64,000 nucleotides of DNA, from contig CM066995.1 of NCBI GenBank assembly GCA_033977485.1, forward strand, positions 49,661,162 through 49,725,161. The letters are read 5' to 3'. A program made the position numbers and the translations under genes. Positions 11,752-23,025 of the stretch are shown piece after piece; the first letter of the stretch is position 1, and every line of letters starts with the position of its first letter. Under the pieces are notes generated by a model. It saw only the letters and a list, made by a program, of their open reading frames with translations, had not been told where the DNA came from and made no database searches. This DNA comes from Hydrangea macrophylla. Lineage: Eukaryota > Streptophyta > Magnoliopsida > Cornales > Hydrangeaceae.

Positions 11752-12479
11752 ACCTTGAAGTCTTATAGCTAAGAATGGTGAATAATTCCTCTTCCAGTGG
11801 CCTTTCTCTCCTTATTGGAAACACTTTCTTTGTCTTGGCCACCCACCTTTCCCTTGCCCTTACCTTTTTTCTTAGATTTTGCAATCTTAGGAATTGGTCC
11901 AACACTTGGACCACCAATGCTAGCTTTTTTCTTTCTTTCTTGCCTTTTAGTGTAGATCGGGAAGAGGAAGAGCTCTTTTCAATGTTCAAAATGTTGACAC
12001 TAGGCTTGATCACCCCTTCCGCTGCCAGTAAAGAACTCATTAATTTGCTCATTAAAAAGTTCATTTAATTCATAATCTAGTTTTGTTTAAATTGAATGAA
12101 TGACGGAAACATGGAATTGAGGATCATATCAACTTGGGTCTGTGCATCGATGTTGGCACCTAGGGTCTCCAGTTCGTTCAAATAATCAATTATTTTTAAA
12201 ACATGTTATTTGACTAGAGTCCCTTCCGACATCTTGAAACTCATTATCTTCTGTATAGCAACCTCTCTAGTAGGTCTATCATGCTTCCCAAACATTTCTT
12301 TCAGGGATTTGATAATGGCACTCGCAGAATCATTCAACAGGTATTGATGTTGTAACACATTAGCCATAAAGGCCAATATGTAGCAATGAGCAATTCCATT
12401 AGACTTCTTCCATTTATCGAACTCGTGTCTGGCTACTTTCGAAGCATATGCTGCGGGTTCTTCAGGGCATGGGGTGGTA
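11744..12479 (-). pseudogene. Copia gag, main fragment
   Basis: Minus-strand frames give HEFDKWKKSNGIAHCYILAF near the right end, then NVLQHQYLLNDSASAIIKSL and KEMFGKHDRPTREVAIQKIM, a copia nucleocapsid/UBN2-type gag. Near 11800 a zinc-knuckle remnant reads CFQ-stop-GEKGHWKRNY, with the second and fourth ligands lost. The remaining N-terminus lies beyond the inserted solo LTR at 13981-14117. Confidence 0.75.
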
Positions 12480-12484
12480 AGGAC

Positions 12485-13980
12485 TGAAGGAAAAACAGGT
12501 TTAAATGGAAAGTTTAAACGCGCAGCGGAAAAATCAAGTTATGAAACTTTATTGGCATGCCCGGATCTACTACTCGTCAATTCTACAGATGCGCACAAGA
12601 GGGGACACGAGTTATACCTTAGTGTCTTGAACCCAATTCTGATCTTCAACTTCCAGCAGCCTCCACTAGATGATCTTCACCCTTATGACTCCTGCGGATG
12701 CCTGCCAGAAAGACTAGGGTTGGTGGGAACCCTAATGGAGAGGATGGAGAAGGTTTTGGGACTCCAAAATAGTTTCTGCAGCTTCTGACGTTCAAAACGA
12801 CGAACAACCTTTTTCCAGAACGCAGCTGCCCTATTTATAGATTCCCAGAACCGACCTAGACTTCGAGCGATCGAAGTGCCTTCGATCGATCGAACATTCG
12901 ATCGATCGAACCATCTTCGATCGATCGAACTTGCAGACTTCAATCGATCGAGATATCTTCGATCGATCGAACCTGTCTGGACATCATCCTCAAGAATCTT
13001 TCCAAGCATCCTGGCGGAGCTAAGAGTGGGACCTCCTAGGCTCTTTATTGTTGGCTCAGACCAGTTTGTTAATTACCATGACCAAACTCTTTGATCAGCA
13101 AACTAACTAACTGGTCAGTTAACGTTTACTCCACTATAAAACGATAACTGAACTCCAACGCAAAAGAACATATCCGAAGCGATAACTAGACTTGTATGTT
13201 GTACTAATGTCCCTCTACCTCTAGCATTCGTAATCATATTCAGGTAGTCGGATAACTGTTACTGTCAACCTGAATCATGATTACTTCTTGTATTCCTTGA
13301 GTCCCATTCACCTCTCATGATTACCAAACATGTTGATAACTCTTATCAACAAGACTGCAGTACTCAGTAATCGACATGGTGACATTCTCAAGGGAATGCT
13401 TACTCTGAAACAGAGGGTAGATTCTATCTTGACAATATATGTTCACAACCCTATGAATATGACATACCCAAGATACCCAGGTGTTGATCTTTTATAGACC
13501 TCACTGATTGATATGTCAAAGCAGCCATATCCACAGTCTGTGTTCATAATCGTCTCAAGATTGAGAACACATACCTTATACAAGTTATGAGTTCCTATTG
13601 ACTGTTGACAGCCTTAAGCGTCAATAGGAAAGCTCAGGTCCGTCAATGCACTATAAGCACTAGCATATCAACTAAGAGCTACACTCTAGTGATTGAGATT
13701 AATCACTCCATCCAATGGTAGTTAAGTATGCTACAGTGTAGACCTGATGAGGTATCCAGTCTCATCATCCACTGTGACATATTCTAAGTATCAAAGAATA
13801 GTAATTCGTATCTCACTTGTGTGTATCTCATACACACACGAATTGCTTACTATGATACTTAAGGATAAAACAATCATCTCATGAAAGAAACATACACAAT
13901 GAAATGTAAAACTGATATCCATATATTATAATGCTAATGTCTCATGCATAAAGTAATGGTTTGAGGGCACAAACCCAACA
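12485..13980 (-). mobile_element. Solo LTR of the same copia family inside gag
   Basis: A complete 1496-bp LTR starting tgaagg and ending cccaaca, flanked by the perfect 5-bp duplication aggac (12480-12484 and 13981-13985). Gag reading resumes across it: 'YTEWKRNLDIVLTTKDHIHVL' on the right, 'TTPCPEEPAAYASKVARHEF' on the left. It has a ctatttatag TATA box at 12831-12840 and about five well-preserved TTCGATCGATCGAA-type palindromes at 12857-12973, cleaner than in the host LTRs, which fits a younger insertion. Confidence 0.9.
12831..12973 (-). promoter_or_regulatory. TATA box with CpG-palindrome cluster in copia LTR
   Basis: The minus-strand CTATAAATAG (12831-12840) lies about 19 bp from a cluster of TTCGATCGATCGAA repeats (12857-12973). 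The host element's LTRs have the same arrangement: TATA at 3970-3979 with cluster at about 4000-4110, and TATA at 16048-16057 with cluster at 16080-16195. The TATA role is standard for U3; a role for the palindromes is inferred. Confidence 0.55.
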
Positions 13981-13985
13981 AGGAC

Positions 13986-14117
13986 ATGTATGTGATCTTT
14001 CGTAGTTAAAACAATGTCTAGGTTACGTTTCCATTCTGTATAGTTGTTTCCAATTAACTTGTTTTCTATAAGTATGGTGGTAAGAGGATTAAATGCAGAT
14101 CTAGATATGATGATTTA
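13986..14117 (-). pseudogene. Copia gag N-terminal fragment
   Basis: Minus strand reads LIENKLIGNNYTEWKRNLDI, a hallmark of copia gag N-termini. It is separated from the rest of gag by the solo LTR at 12485-13980. No clear start ATG: an in-frame stop lies upstream at about 14115. Confidence 0.7.
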
Positions 14118-15683
14118 TTGAAAAAAAAATTTAAATAAATAAATATGGATATCAGAATTTGATAGTTTGAAATAAAAAAAAATCCTTAAAACTTTTATTT
14201 AAAAAAAGGTCGCCAGAATATCAAGACGAAAGAACAAAGCCTCCGTGTGTTGGTCAATAGTCGATCTCAATTAATCATGACTTATCCGCTATGCAACTCT
14301 TGCTAAACAAGTTATGAGGTCTGGACCCTTTTGATCCCAAAGTTTTTGAATAATGCCCTATATGGGATCCCTTATTCATAGCTTAGCTAGTATTTACCAT
14401 TAACTAGGATCCAATCACAACCGCCTCAGGTAGTGCCTCTGTGTGGTGGTCACCTTCTAACACGTCTGATTGATTCTATCCATAGGAAGTTCACATCTAG
14501 TAACCAATGAGTATTGTATCCTCTGTATGGAATGATCACCCCTGGCGAGGTGACACAAAATGCACTACTCATCTTACAGTGAACCGTTAATGGAAAATCA
14601 TGGGAGTTATAATAATAAGTCCCTCTCCCACTAGATTTAATAATTAAGGATTTTGCTTTTAGAAAAATGTTTCTACACATTACCCATAAACAACCAATGT
14701 TTACTAATGCGTTGAAATGTTTTTTGATTTTTATTTTAGAAAACTTGTTTTACATGCATGCAAGTAGTAACAATGTATAAACGCCAATAACAAACCAAGC
14801 ACATAAAATGAAAAACTAAAAATGAAATAAAGGCATTTATATGCCTCTATCTCCCATGGCTCTACCCCATATAACCTCCTTCTTGGTCGCCTTCGGCTCA
14901 ATCTTTAAGGACAACGGCTTGCTCCACATCTTCATGGAATTTCTAATTCTATTACATTGGTCCTATGCTTCTTTCGAAGCTTAAAATTTATCTAGAAATA
15001 GAAAACAACAATAAAATAAAAGGCTAAGAAAACCGGTGCGACTTTCCTATTCGCAGGAATGAAGTCACAGCGTCTTTTACATATGCCATAAATCCAAACC
15101 AATAATTAAAACACGCCAATCACTAATATCAAATGCAAAATTTGAAAATGATCTTGGGAGATAGTGGACTAATCTTGCTGTAAAAGGGTTAGTTATACAC
15201 ATAACCACATATATATAACAAAATATATATCCATTGGAACTACTAATTTATTCGCATACACCATAAACACTTTATGGAAGTATTTAGAACTATAAAACAA
15301 AATCTCTAGTTCTCTGTCACTCTTCGATCAATTGAAGAAGCTTAAATTGATTGAACTCTCGATCGATTAAAATAGGCTCAATTGATTGAACTCAAAATTT
15401 TACAAACTGATTTAAAATTTTCAGAACAGTATAAAACAGTAAGTAGATAAATCTTAAAACTTTTAAGACTGAAAAGATATCTAGGTAGAAAACCATGTTC
15501 GATCGATCGAAGCTAGTTCGATCGATCGAAACTGCCATGCATCCAATGCAATCATAGATTTGTTTCTACTGCAAAAACACTACAGAAATAGATCTATGAC
15601 AATGCAATTTCAAAAAATAGTTCTAAAACATCATACAAATCAATCTATTGTTCCAAAACGCATCTATAGATCCTAATAACCGT
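14118..15683 (-). other. Copia 5' leader, non-coding
   Basis: Lies between the primer site and gag. No supported ORF. It contains two clean TTCGATCGATCGAA palindromes at about 15498-15530 and weaker CAATTGATTGAA-like words at 15325-15395, the same words as in the element's U3. Confidence 0.55.
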
Positions 15684-15696
15684 GGCTCTGATTCCA
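15684..15696 (-). promoter_or_regulatory. Copia primer-binding site
   Basis: Minus strand TGGAATCAGAGCC, one base off the common TGGTATCAGAGCC complementary to the initiator methionine tRNA. It sits 2 nt inside the 5' LTR end, which fixes element orientation. Confidence 0.85.
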
Positions 15697-15698
15697 AT

Positions 15699-17198
15699 TA
15701 AAGGATTTAGGTTTCAAAAAACTTTAAATCTTATGCATAATGGAAAAACAAGTTTATAAAACTTTATTGGTAGCCCGGATCTACTACTCATCAACTCTAT
15801 AGATGTGTACAAGAGAGGGACAAGAATTATACCTCATGGTCTTGAACCCAATTCTGAAATCTTTGACTTTCAATAGTCTCTTGTAGGTTGTCTTCACCCT
15901 TATGACTCCTATGGATGTTTACCGAAAAGACTAGGGTTGGTGAGAACCCTAATAAAGAGGATGGATAAGGCTAAAAAACCCCTAAAATAGTTTCTATAGC
16001 ATTGGGATAGTAATAACGATGATTAAAATATTCTATATGCAGCTGCCCTATTTATAGATTTCCAAACTGACTTTAAGCCTTCGATCGATTGAAGTGATTT
16101 TGATCGATTGAACCTTTGATTGATTGAATGACTTTCGATCGATCAAACTTGCCTTGACTTCAATCGATTGAAAATTCTTTAATCGATCGAATATGTCTTG
16201 ACAACATCCTTTTGTGCCTTTCCAAGCATCCTAGCAGAGCTAAGAGTGGGACCTCCTAGGCTCTTTATTATTGGCTCATGCCAGTTGTTAATTCCCATGA
16301 CCAAACTCTTTGATCAGTAAACTAACCAACTAATCAGTTAATATTTTTCCACTATAAAACGATAACTGAACTCCAACGTAAAAGAACATATCCAAAATGA
16401 TGACTAGACTTGTATGGTGTACTAATGTCCCTCTACCTGTAGCATTCATAATCATATTTAAGTAGTCGGATAAACTATTGTTGTCAACCTAAATCATGAT
16501 TATGTCTTGTATTCCTTGAGTCCCATTCACCTCTCATGATTACCAAACATATTGATAACTACTTATCAACAAGACTGCAGTTATCAGTAGTCAACTTAGC
16601 GACATTCTCAAGGAAATGCTTACTCTTTATCAGAGGGTAGATTCTATCTTGACAATATATGTTCACAACCCTATGAACATGACATACCCAAGATACTCAG
16701 GTGTTGATCTTTTATAGACCTCCCTGATTGGTAAGTCAAAGCAACCATATCCATAGTCTGTGTCCATAATTGTCTCAAGATTAAGAACACGTACCTTATA
16801 CAAGTTTTGAGTTCCTGTCGACTGTTGACAGTCTTGAGTGTCAATAGGAAAGCTCATTTCCGTCAATGTACTATAAACACTAGCATATTAACTAAGAATC
16901 ATACTCTAGTGACTGAGATTCATCACTCCATCCAATGTTAGTTAATCTTGCTACAGTGTAGACCTGATGAGGTATCCAGTCTCATCATCCACTATGACAG
17001 GTTCTAAGTATCAATGAATAGTAATTCGCATCTCACTCGTATGTATCTAATATATACATGAATTACCTATAATGATACTTAAGGATAAACAATCATCTCA
17101 TGAAAGACATACATAACCAAAATATAAAGATAATATCCTTATTTTAAAATGCTAATGTCTCATACATAAATTAACAATTTGAGGGCGTAATCCCAATA
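15699..17198 (-). repeat. Copia 5' LTR
   Basis: About 1500 bp, from taaagg (TG changed to TA at the inner end) to tcccaata at 17198, next to the target duplication gttag. It is collinear with the solo LTR at 12485-13980. TATA box ctatttatag at 16048-16057. The palindrome cluster at 16080-16195 is eroded, mostly by CpG loss (for example ttgatcgattga). Confidence 0.85.
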
Positions 17199-17203
17199 GT
17201 TAG

Positions 17204-17960
17204 GGCCAAATGTGGGCTAAGTGATTGAATTGAGGCCAAATTGGGCGTGATAAATAGTGTGTTGTGTGTGAGGGAAGCTAGTACTGTCGGTTTAGTGTTG
17301 TTGTGGTTGTAGGAAGAAATTAGTATTGTGATGTTGTGTCACGTGAGACAGAAGCTAGTACCATCAGTTCTGTGTGTGAGTTGTTAGAATGGTGGATTCG
17401 TGCGTGCTATGCTTTGCATTGTTGCAGTCGCATGGTTGGGAAGAATGATGAGTTTTGGGATAAGAACTTTCTTGACTTCTCGATAACTTTTCAATGATAA
17501 CAGAAACGATGTATTTGTTTATATTGTGTATGCTTTGTAGTATTTCACTCAACTTTCAACTGATGGCGTATGGCCTTGGACATCCATGTCTAGCTGCTAT
17601 AGTTCTAGGTATTGGTGATACTATTCTATGCAAGGAGAATACTATGACGATGAGATTGTCGACCAGGAAGACTGGGGCTTTACTAGGTGAAGAGGAGTTC
17701 ATGTTGCTGAATTCATTCTGTTCCACTGGGAACTTTATTATCTATTTTTTTGATGTTATTATTATCGGTCGTTTGGCCTCTAAACTTTTGTTTCTTTTGG
17801 ATTTGGATGACTGTATTAATTAGTACAGTGTGTATTATGGAAACTTGCAAGACTCTAATATTGCTTCCGTTGAACTTAGAACATTTCTGCTGCAATCAAT
17901 ACTCTGATATTTTATTTCATTAGTATTGGACAATTATGTGATCCGTAACCTGTTATGATC
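17204..17960 (+). repeat. Degraded LTR-like sequence, right part
   Basis: Continuation of 2898-3620 beyond the copia insertion: gggccaaatgtgggctaagtg words resume at once. The longest open frame (17494-17823) has no recognisable domain and shows no family support. The tail (aactt...ttccg...gatccgtaacc) loosely resembles chromovirus LTR ends, but this is weak. Confidence 0.25.
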
Positions 17961-18600
17961 TTATAGGTCCGATGAGGAAGCTAACTTCCATTAATTATCA
18001 CAATGCCGGGACATGACAGGCTCACTTGGGTAAATCCTCCATCAATTATTCTTGGCATTTTATTATAAAGAAATCTGATATGAAGAATTGGGCACATCTT
18101 GTTTGGTATCCGAAGAGTATTCCTGGACACACTTTTATTCTTTAGGTTGTTATTCATGGGAGGTTAAGCACTCAAGATAAACTTATCAAGTGGGAGCTGA
18201 GGAATTTGATGAGTTGTGCCTTTTGTAGGGAAAATGTGGAGGACATCGATCACCTCTATTTTGTTTGCTCCTATTCATTTAGAATTTGCGTGTTTTTTTA
18301 ATGAGTAAATGCAACATTTCTTTGGCTCCTTACTCATGGAGAGAGCTTATTACTTATGTCACGTCTTGATGGAAATGTAAAAGCCCGAATCATTTGATAT
18401 TCAAGGTATTATTGGTTGTTGTTGTTTACACCTTATGGCGTGAGAGAAATGAAAGAATGTTCACAAATAAGTATACTGATGTTGGCAGCTTGATTTCTTT
18501 TCTTTTCTTTTTTTGTGATTTTGGTTGTAAGCTCTTGTCTTTGCCAAAGCTTGTGAGATGTGATCTATATCCCACTTTGCTAGAGGATCATCGATGAGTC
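17961..18600 (+). pseudogene. LINE ORF2 C-terminal zinc-binding fragment
   Basis: Plus-strand frames read WAHLVWYPKSIPGHTFIL, then HGRLSTQDKLIKWELRNL, CAFCRENVEDIDHLYFVC and VVVYTLWRERNERMF. This is the zinc-binding region after RT in plant L1-type LINEs (zf-RVT), with its C-x2-C...H-x3-C pattern visible. It is broken by stops at about 18156 and 18301. RT and endonuclease are missing, so this is an isolated 5'-truncated or rearranged remnant. Confidence 0.75.
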
Positions 18601-21580
18601 TTGTCAAACTTGACTGTGTCCTAGGATGGATCCAAGGTGTACTTCAAGAACTAGGACTTATTTCGATCTAAATTCAAAAATGAGTCACCACCTAATTTTT
18701 ATCAGGAATTAGGAAACCGTAGATTTGACTCGCCCGAATGAGGAAGGGCACTCGCCCTTCATCACCAGAAACTAGGCTCGGGGGCCTTGGTATGAGATGG
18801 GAAGAAGCCCAAGTAGGACTAAAGCACCCCCTCCTCGCCTTACCAATTGGTTGGCCTTGATTCAAGTATCCTTATTCTTAACTCATAATTGGTGTATTAA
18901 ACATACTAGATAATATATACATGACATAAGCATCTTGTTTTAATAAAAATCATTTCAAGAAATTATATTTAAGTAGTAAGCAGATGCACATGCAATACAA
19001 GGGAAGAAGATACTCACAATGGGGTGACTCAAGTGGAGTCACAAATGCAATTTAAAGTAAACATGTCATGATATGAAAATGGAAACCAAATAACTTACAT
19101 TGAGTTGACTCATGCAGAGTCACAGTGGTAATTGTAAAGGAAACATGTTATGTAACATGAAACAATTTTTACATAATTTGTCTCTAACATATAAGCACAT
19201 AATTGGAGACTACCCTAAAGGATTTGTGTAATTGAAAATCAAAGTTGTAAAGCCTAAGAAAAAGTCTATAGAGAGGGTGAAGAAAAGTACTCGGTATATG
19301 GGTACTAAGCCACATATAAAGAGGAAAGACATGTATCGATGATAAGATCCAAAGTACTTAATTCTCTATAGTAAGACACCATAGAATACCGAAGCATTGC
19401 ATATGAATATTAAACAAATTCCAAGAACACAAGTCATATGCATGAGAAATAGAAAGAATTGTTCATCAATCGAAATTCTAGACTAAGGGACCTCTATAGA
19501 AACCTATCAAAAGTGGTCTTAAACATGAGCTGAGTTAAAATTCTTTTACAAAAAGTTAGATGTATGCCTTCAAAACTTTCCAAAAAGTAGGACCTCATTT
19601 GCATAATTGAAGTTCAAGAAACTATTATTTTGGTGACAGTGGTCCAGAACTGTCATCTATTTTTGTAAAATTCATAGTTAATTCTAGTAAACTCTATGAG
19701 GGTCTAATTTATGTCAAAAGAAAGCTATTTTATTGAACTTTATGGTAAAAATAAACCATAGATATTCTACGACCTTACGGTCTCTGAAAAATGAATGGAA
19801 TCAGACTCCGCTTCTCTAGAATTTTGGTATCACTCAAATATGCCAACCAATTTTTCAACAGTTATTCAAAATAGTAAATGAGTCCTAATAATTCTCAGAA
19901 TGGACTAGATGAAAGTTAATTCGGCAAAGTTTACCCAAAAAATTTGAAATCCATCAAACAATGAGGTTTGATGGACCAAATCCTATGCACAATCCCAATC
20001 TATTTTACTGAATTTTGAAGTAATTGACTAGTTCATTTTAAGGTATGATGAAAACATTTTAGATGATGAGTTTAGCTCATTAGAGAGATCAAATTCATAG
20101 ATCAATATGTTTATAATGATTTCTAATTAATTTTATCCCCAAGTTCTATGAAGAACTTTAGATTATGAATTAAAAGTGTCTTACCAATATCCTATTAGTG
20201 ATGAATTTCAAAGAAAAATTCAAGTATGGAAATGATCAAAGGAGGATATGAACATAGGAATAATCCTCCTCATAGATCATCATGGTAGATCTCAGTAGAA
20301 TTCAAAACCTGGTGCATATATGAGTGAGTGTGTGCCTGGATCTAATCAAATAAGAGGAATTAATCAAAATCAAGATCTAGATATGAAAAACATAGTGAAA
20401 ATAGATCTCTAACCCATGATTCATCAATAAATCAAAGGTAATTATGTGGTTGTGTAAAGAATGAAGAAAGAAGAAGAAAAATGTTCATAAGACTAATCTA
20501 GATCCAATTTCTAGGAGTTATATACAAAACTAGTGATTAGAGATGGATTCTAGTGTTTACCTCTTGGAAAATTCTCAATTTCAACTTCAATTTGTGCTAG
20601 GATGATCTTCTTCCTTCAAGTGTTTTTCAAGCCTTCAAGTGTTCATCAGTGGTGGATGAATCTAAGGATGCAATTGTTATTGAATTCATTCAAATTCCAT
20701 TTTATATCTCTCTTTCATGATTGAAAATCAATAATTTTCTCACAATTCTCTCTCTCCAGATACAAAGCAAGTATGTATATGGTATGATCAAGTATATTCA
20801 TGATATCTCTCATGGTGTCTTCAAGATCATCCAAGATGAGAGATGTATACGTATCTATATATAGAGATTTTGAAATTTTAATCACTAAGTTTCAAGGCTA
20901 ATTGAGAGATTTCAAGGTTGAAAATAGTGCTAAAATGGACAATTCAATGTAAAACACAGTTTCTAGACATTTTCTTCGCACAGGGGTTTCCAGAATACTG
21001 TTAGAAGGAACAAATACTATGGCGGACCATAGGAGGAGGGTGGCGGCTCCCTTCTCATTTTTTCATTCCTCTGGTCCTCCCTACCCCTGTTTAAATTTTT
21101 ATGCGCACTACTTTCCAGATTTTCGTAAAAATGCTTTTTGGCCTCCAAAATTAACTATTTTTATACCGTTGGAAAGCTGTTGAGATGAATTTCAATCTAA
21201 AAATATTCTGGGAGTGATTTGAATAGAAATTGGAAGTCAATTAAAGTTCAGAATTCTCCCAGAACTTTCGTCCTATTTTTGAAATCAAATGACCTTTTTT
21301 TTTTTTTCAAAATTGCTCTCTAATGTGCATTGATTTTGAGTTTTTCTTTGAATTTGAGCTACTGGATATCTAGATGATTGCGTTTTGAGCACTTTAGGCC
21401 TTTTTACCCTTAGGTGTAATAGAGTTCTGAGAGTTAATTTTGAGAAAATCATGATTTATGCTTGAAGAACAGCCTTTAGGCTTCGAGAACCTTTTCGGGG
21501 TTTAATCCTCTTGCTGAGTGAAATCCAGGAACCTCCCATGGGGTACTTTTGATCATCAAATTCTTCAAGATGTTGTCCAC
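18601..21580. other. Unassigned non-coding, repeat-like
   Basis: AT-rich with no supported ORF, RNA gene or clear boundaries. The phrase gagtcaccacctaatttttatcagg near 18680, followed by aattaggaaacc, resembles conserved non-coding blocks near ends of plant Tat/Ogre-type elements, so this may be a truncated leader or LTR. I cannot show that. Confidence 0.25.
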
Positions 21581-22195
21581 TAATGATTCCTAAATTTGGT
21601 TAGAGGTAAAAAGAATTGTACAAGAGAGATTTGAGTGTGGTTCGGCCCTGTTAATTAAGAAGCCTACGTCGACGTGTGTGTCAGATCACTTGTAATATGG
21701 TAAACCGGGGGCATTTGGTGAACCAACAATAGATATAGAGCTACCAAAGACCTTGCAGGTATATAAGCACGAATGTTGGATAGCCGCTATTCTATAGAAT
21801 AAGAATGTTATCCCCTTAAATGGGGCGAGTGATCTCTTTCATAGATACAAGAGACCACTTGTACAAGGTAAGTAGCATGATTAGGCAGTACAATCAATAT
21901 AGGGATCGATTAGCACAAATCATTGGAGTTCCCTAATGTAGTTAAGAAACTATTTAGGCTTCCCATTAGTCTTCTAACTGGACAGGAAACTGTATAGAAC
22001 CTTATTGAGGAACTCACGAGACATGCCCGGGCTATGCCCACTGTGGGTCTAAGCTGGGTGGTCCTAGATGGATAGCCCAGAATCGCTGCATGCTGAGCAA
22101 CATCACCGGATGACTTGGCATTCTTTGCTAAGGTGGCAAAAGCTGACTTTGACTGGATATTTTTGTACATATTAGCTAGCCCCAATTTTCAAGAC
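21581..22195 (-). repeat. Tat element 3' LTR
   Basis: Collinear with 39656-40288: cctaaatttggttaga, gtgtggttcggccc, gttaattaagaagcct, gccgctattct and ggcaaaagctgactttga are shared. After about 22172 it diverges from the right LTR, which ends gggtatctaca; the U3 start of this copy is eroded or replaced. Confidence 0.75.
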
Positions 22196-22559
22196 TAAGC
22201 TGGTGCTGCATCGGATGAGGCTTGGAAATCAGCACGGGCTGGAGAAACTACACGGTACAACTGTCTGGGATCAATCGTTCATGTTTATCATCCAGGCAAC
22301 GAGCCCGACCTGGGAGCCTTGGCCCCGGACTGGCGACTCGGGGGCTCGAGATCTGGGTCGCCATGTGTCTAGCAGAAGTTGGTTTAGTTAGGATCTAACC
22401 AGGATGAAACCAAATAGTCACATCATAACCGAGCCATCGTGTCATGCATTGAATGCGCACGCCCACCGCTTGGGCTACCCGAGGTGACAGCTGGCAGCGT
22501 TTTGGCAGGAGTTGTGCAGAACTGTTGGATCTAATTTGATCTGGACCGTCCATGTTGCC

Positions 22560-22567
22560 TATATAAG
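22560..22567 (+). promoter_or_regulatory. TATA box of antisense gene in Tat element
   Basis: TATATAAG at 22560-22567, about 460 bp before the ATG at 23026. It points opposite to the element's own genes. A pyrimidine-rich start region and a gtaagt donor (22682) follow, which suits a real RNA polymerase II promoter with a leader intron. Inferred. Confidence 0.5.
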
Positions 22568-23025
22568 AAACACTTGTGCATTTTCGTTATTCCTGTTGTC
22601 CATCTACAGAGTCTACTGAGTGGTTCGAGAGAAAAAAGCACTCGGTCAAGCTCTACCGATCTCGTTCCTGCGTCTTTTGTTGTAAGTCTTCGTTTCTCCA
22701 GCCTTATAATTCACTGTACTCCTCTCCTCTTCTCCTTCTCCTGTTCCCAACTGAGGTTGGAGAATAGAAACCCGCTAAGTCTTGTAAGGGAGTGGGATTT
22801 TTTCTTTCTGAGGTTCTGCTCCTTCCTTAGATTTGGTAGTGTAATAGAATAGTTGAACTGGTCAGGGTGCCCAGGGGTGGTTCTATTCAAGTGCTACCTT
22901 ACACTAAAAACCTTATACCTTTTGCCCTTTAGGATTTTAGTACTGCCCCCTGTATCTTAGACTTGGAGTCCCTAACCCTTACTTAGGTCGTTAGTTACTC
23001 CCTCGCCCAGTTGTAGGAGTCTTAG

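Larger units (their letters stand above)
3621..17198 (-). mobile_element. Ty1/copia LTR retrotransposon, decayed, with nested insertions
   Basis: Bounded by the target-site duplication gttag (3616-3620 and 17199-17203). The 5' LTR is at 15699-17198, with the primer site next to it at 15684-15696 (TGGAATCAGAGCC in minus orientation, one base off the usual initiator-Met-tRNA site). Gag, protease, integrase, RT and RNase H run right to left in copia order. The 3' LTR begins at 3621. The LTR start (TGTTGGGATT on the minus strand) suggests an Angela/TAR-like group, tentatively. The element was enlarged by a solo Athila-like LTR, a tandem duplication, and a solo LTR of its own family. Confidence 0.85.

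Noticed and set aside
17494..17823. Possible host gene (109-codon frame)
   Set aside because: No domain, no codon or splice support, and it lies in a degraded repeat; treated as chance.
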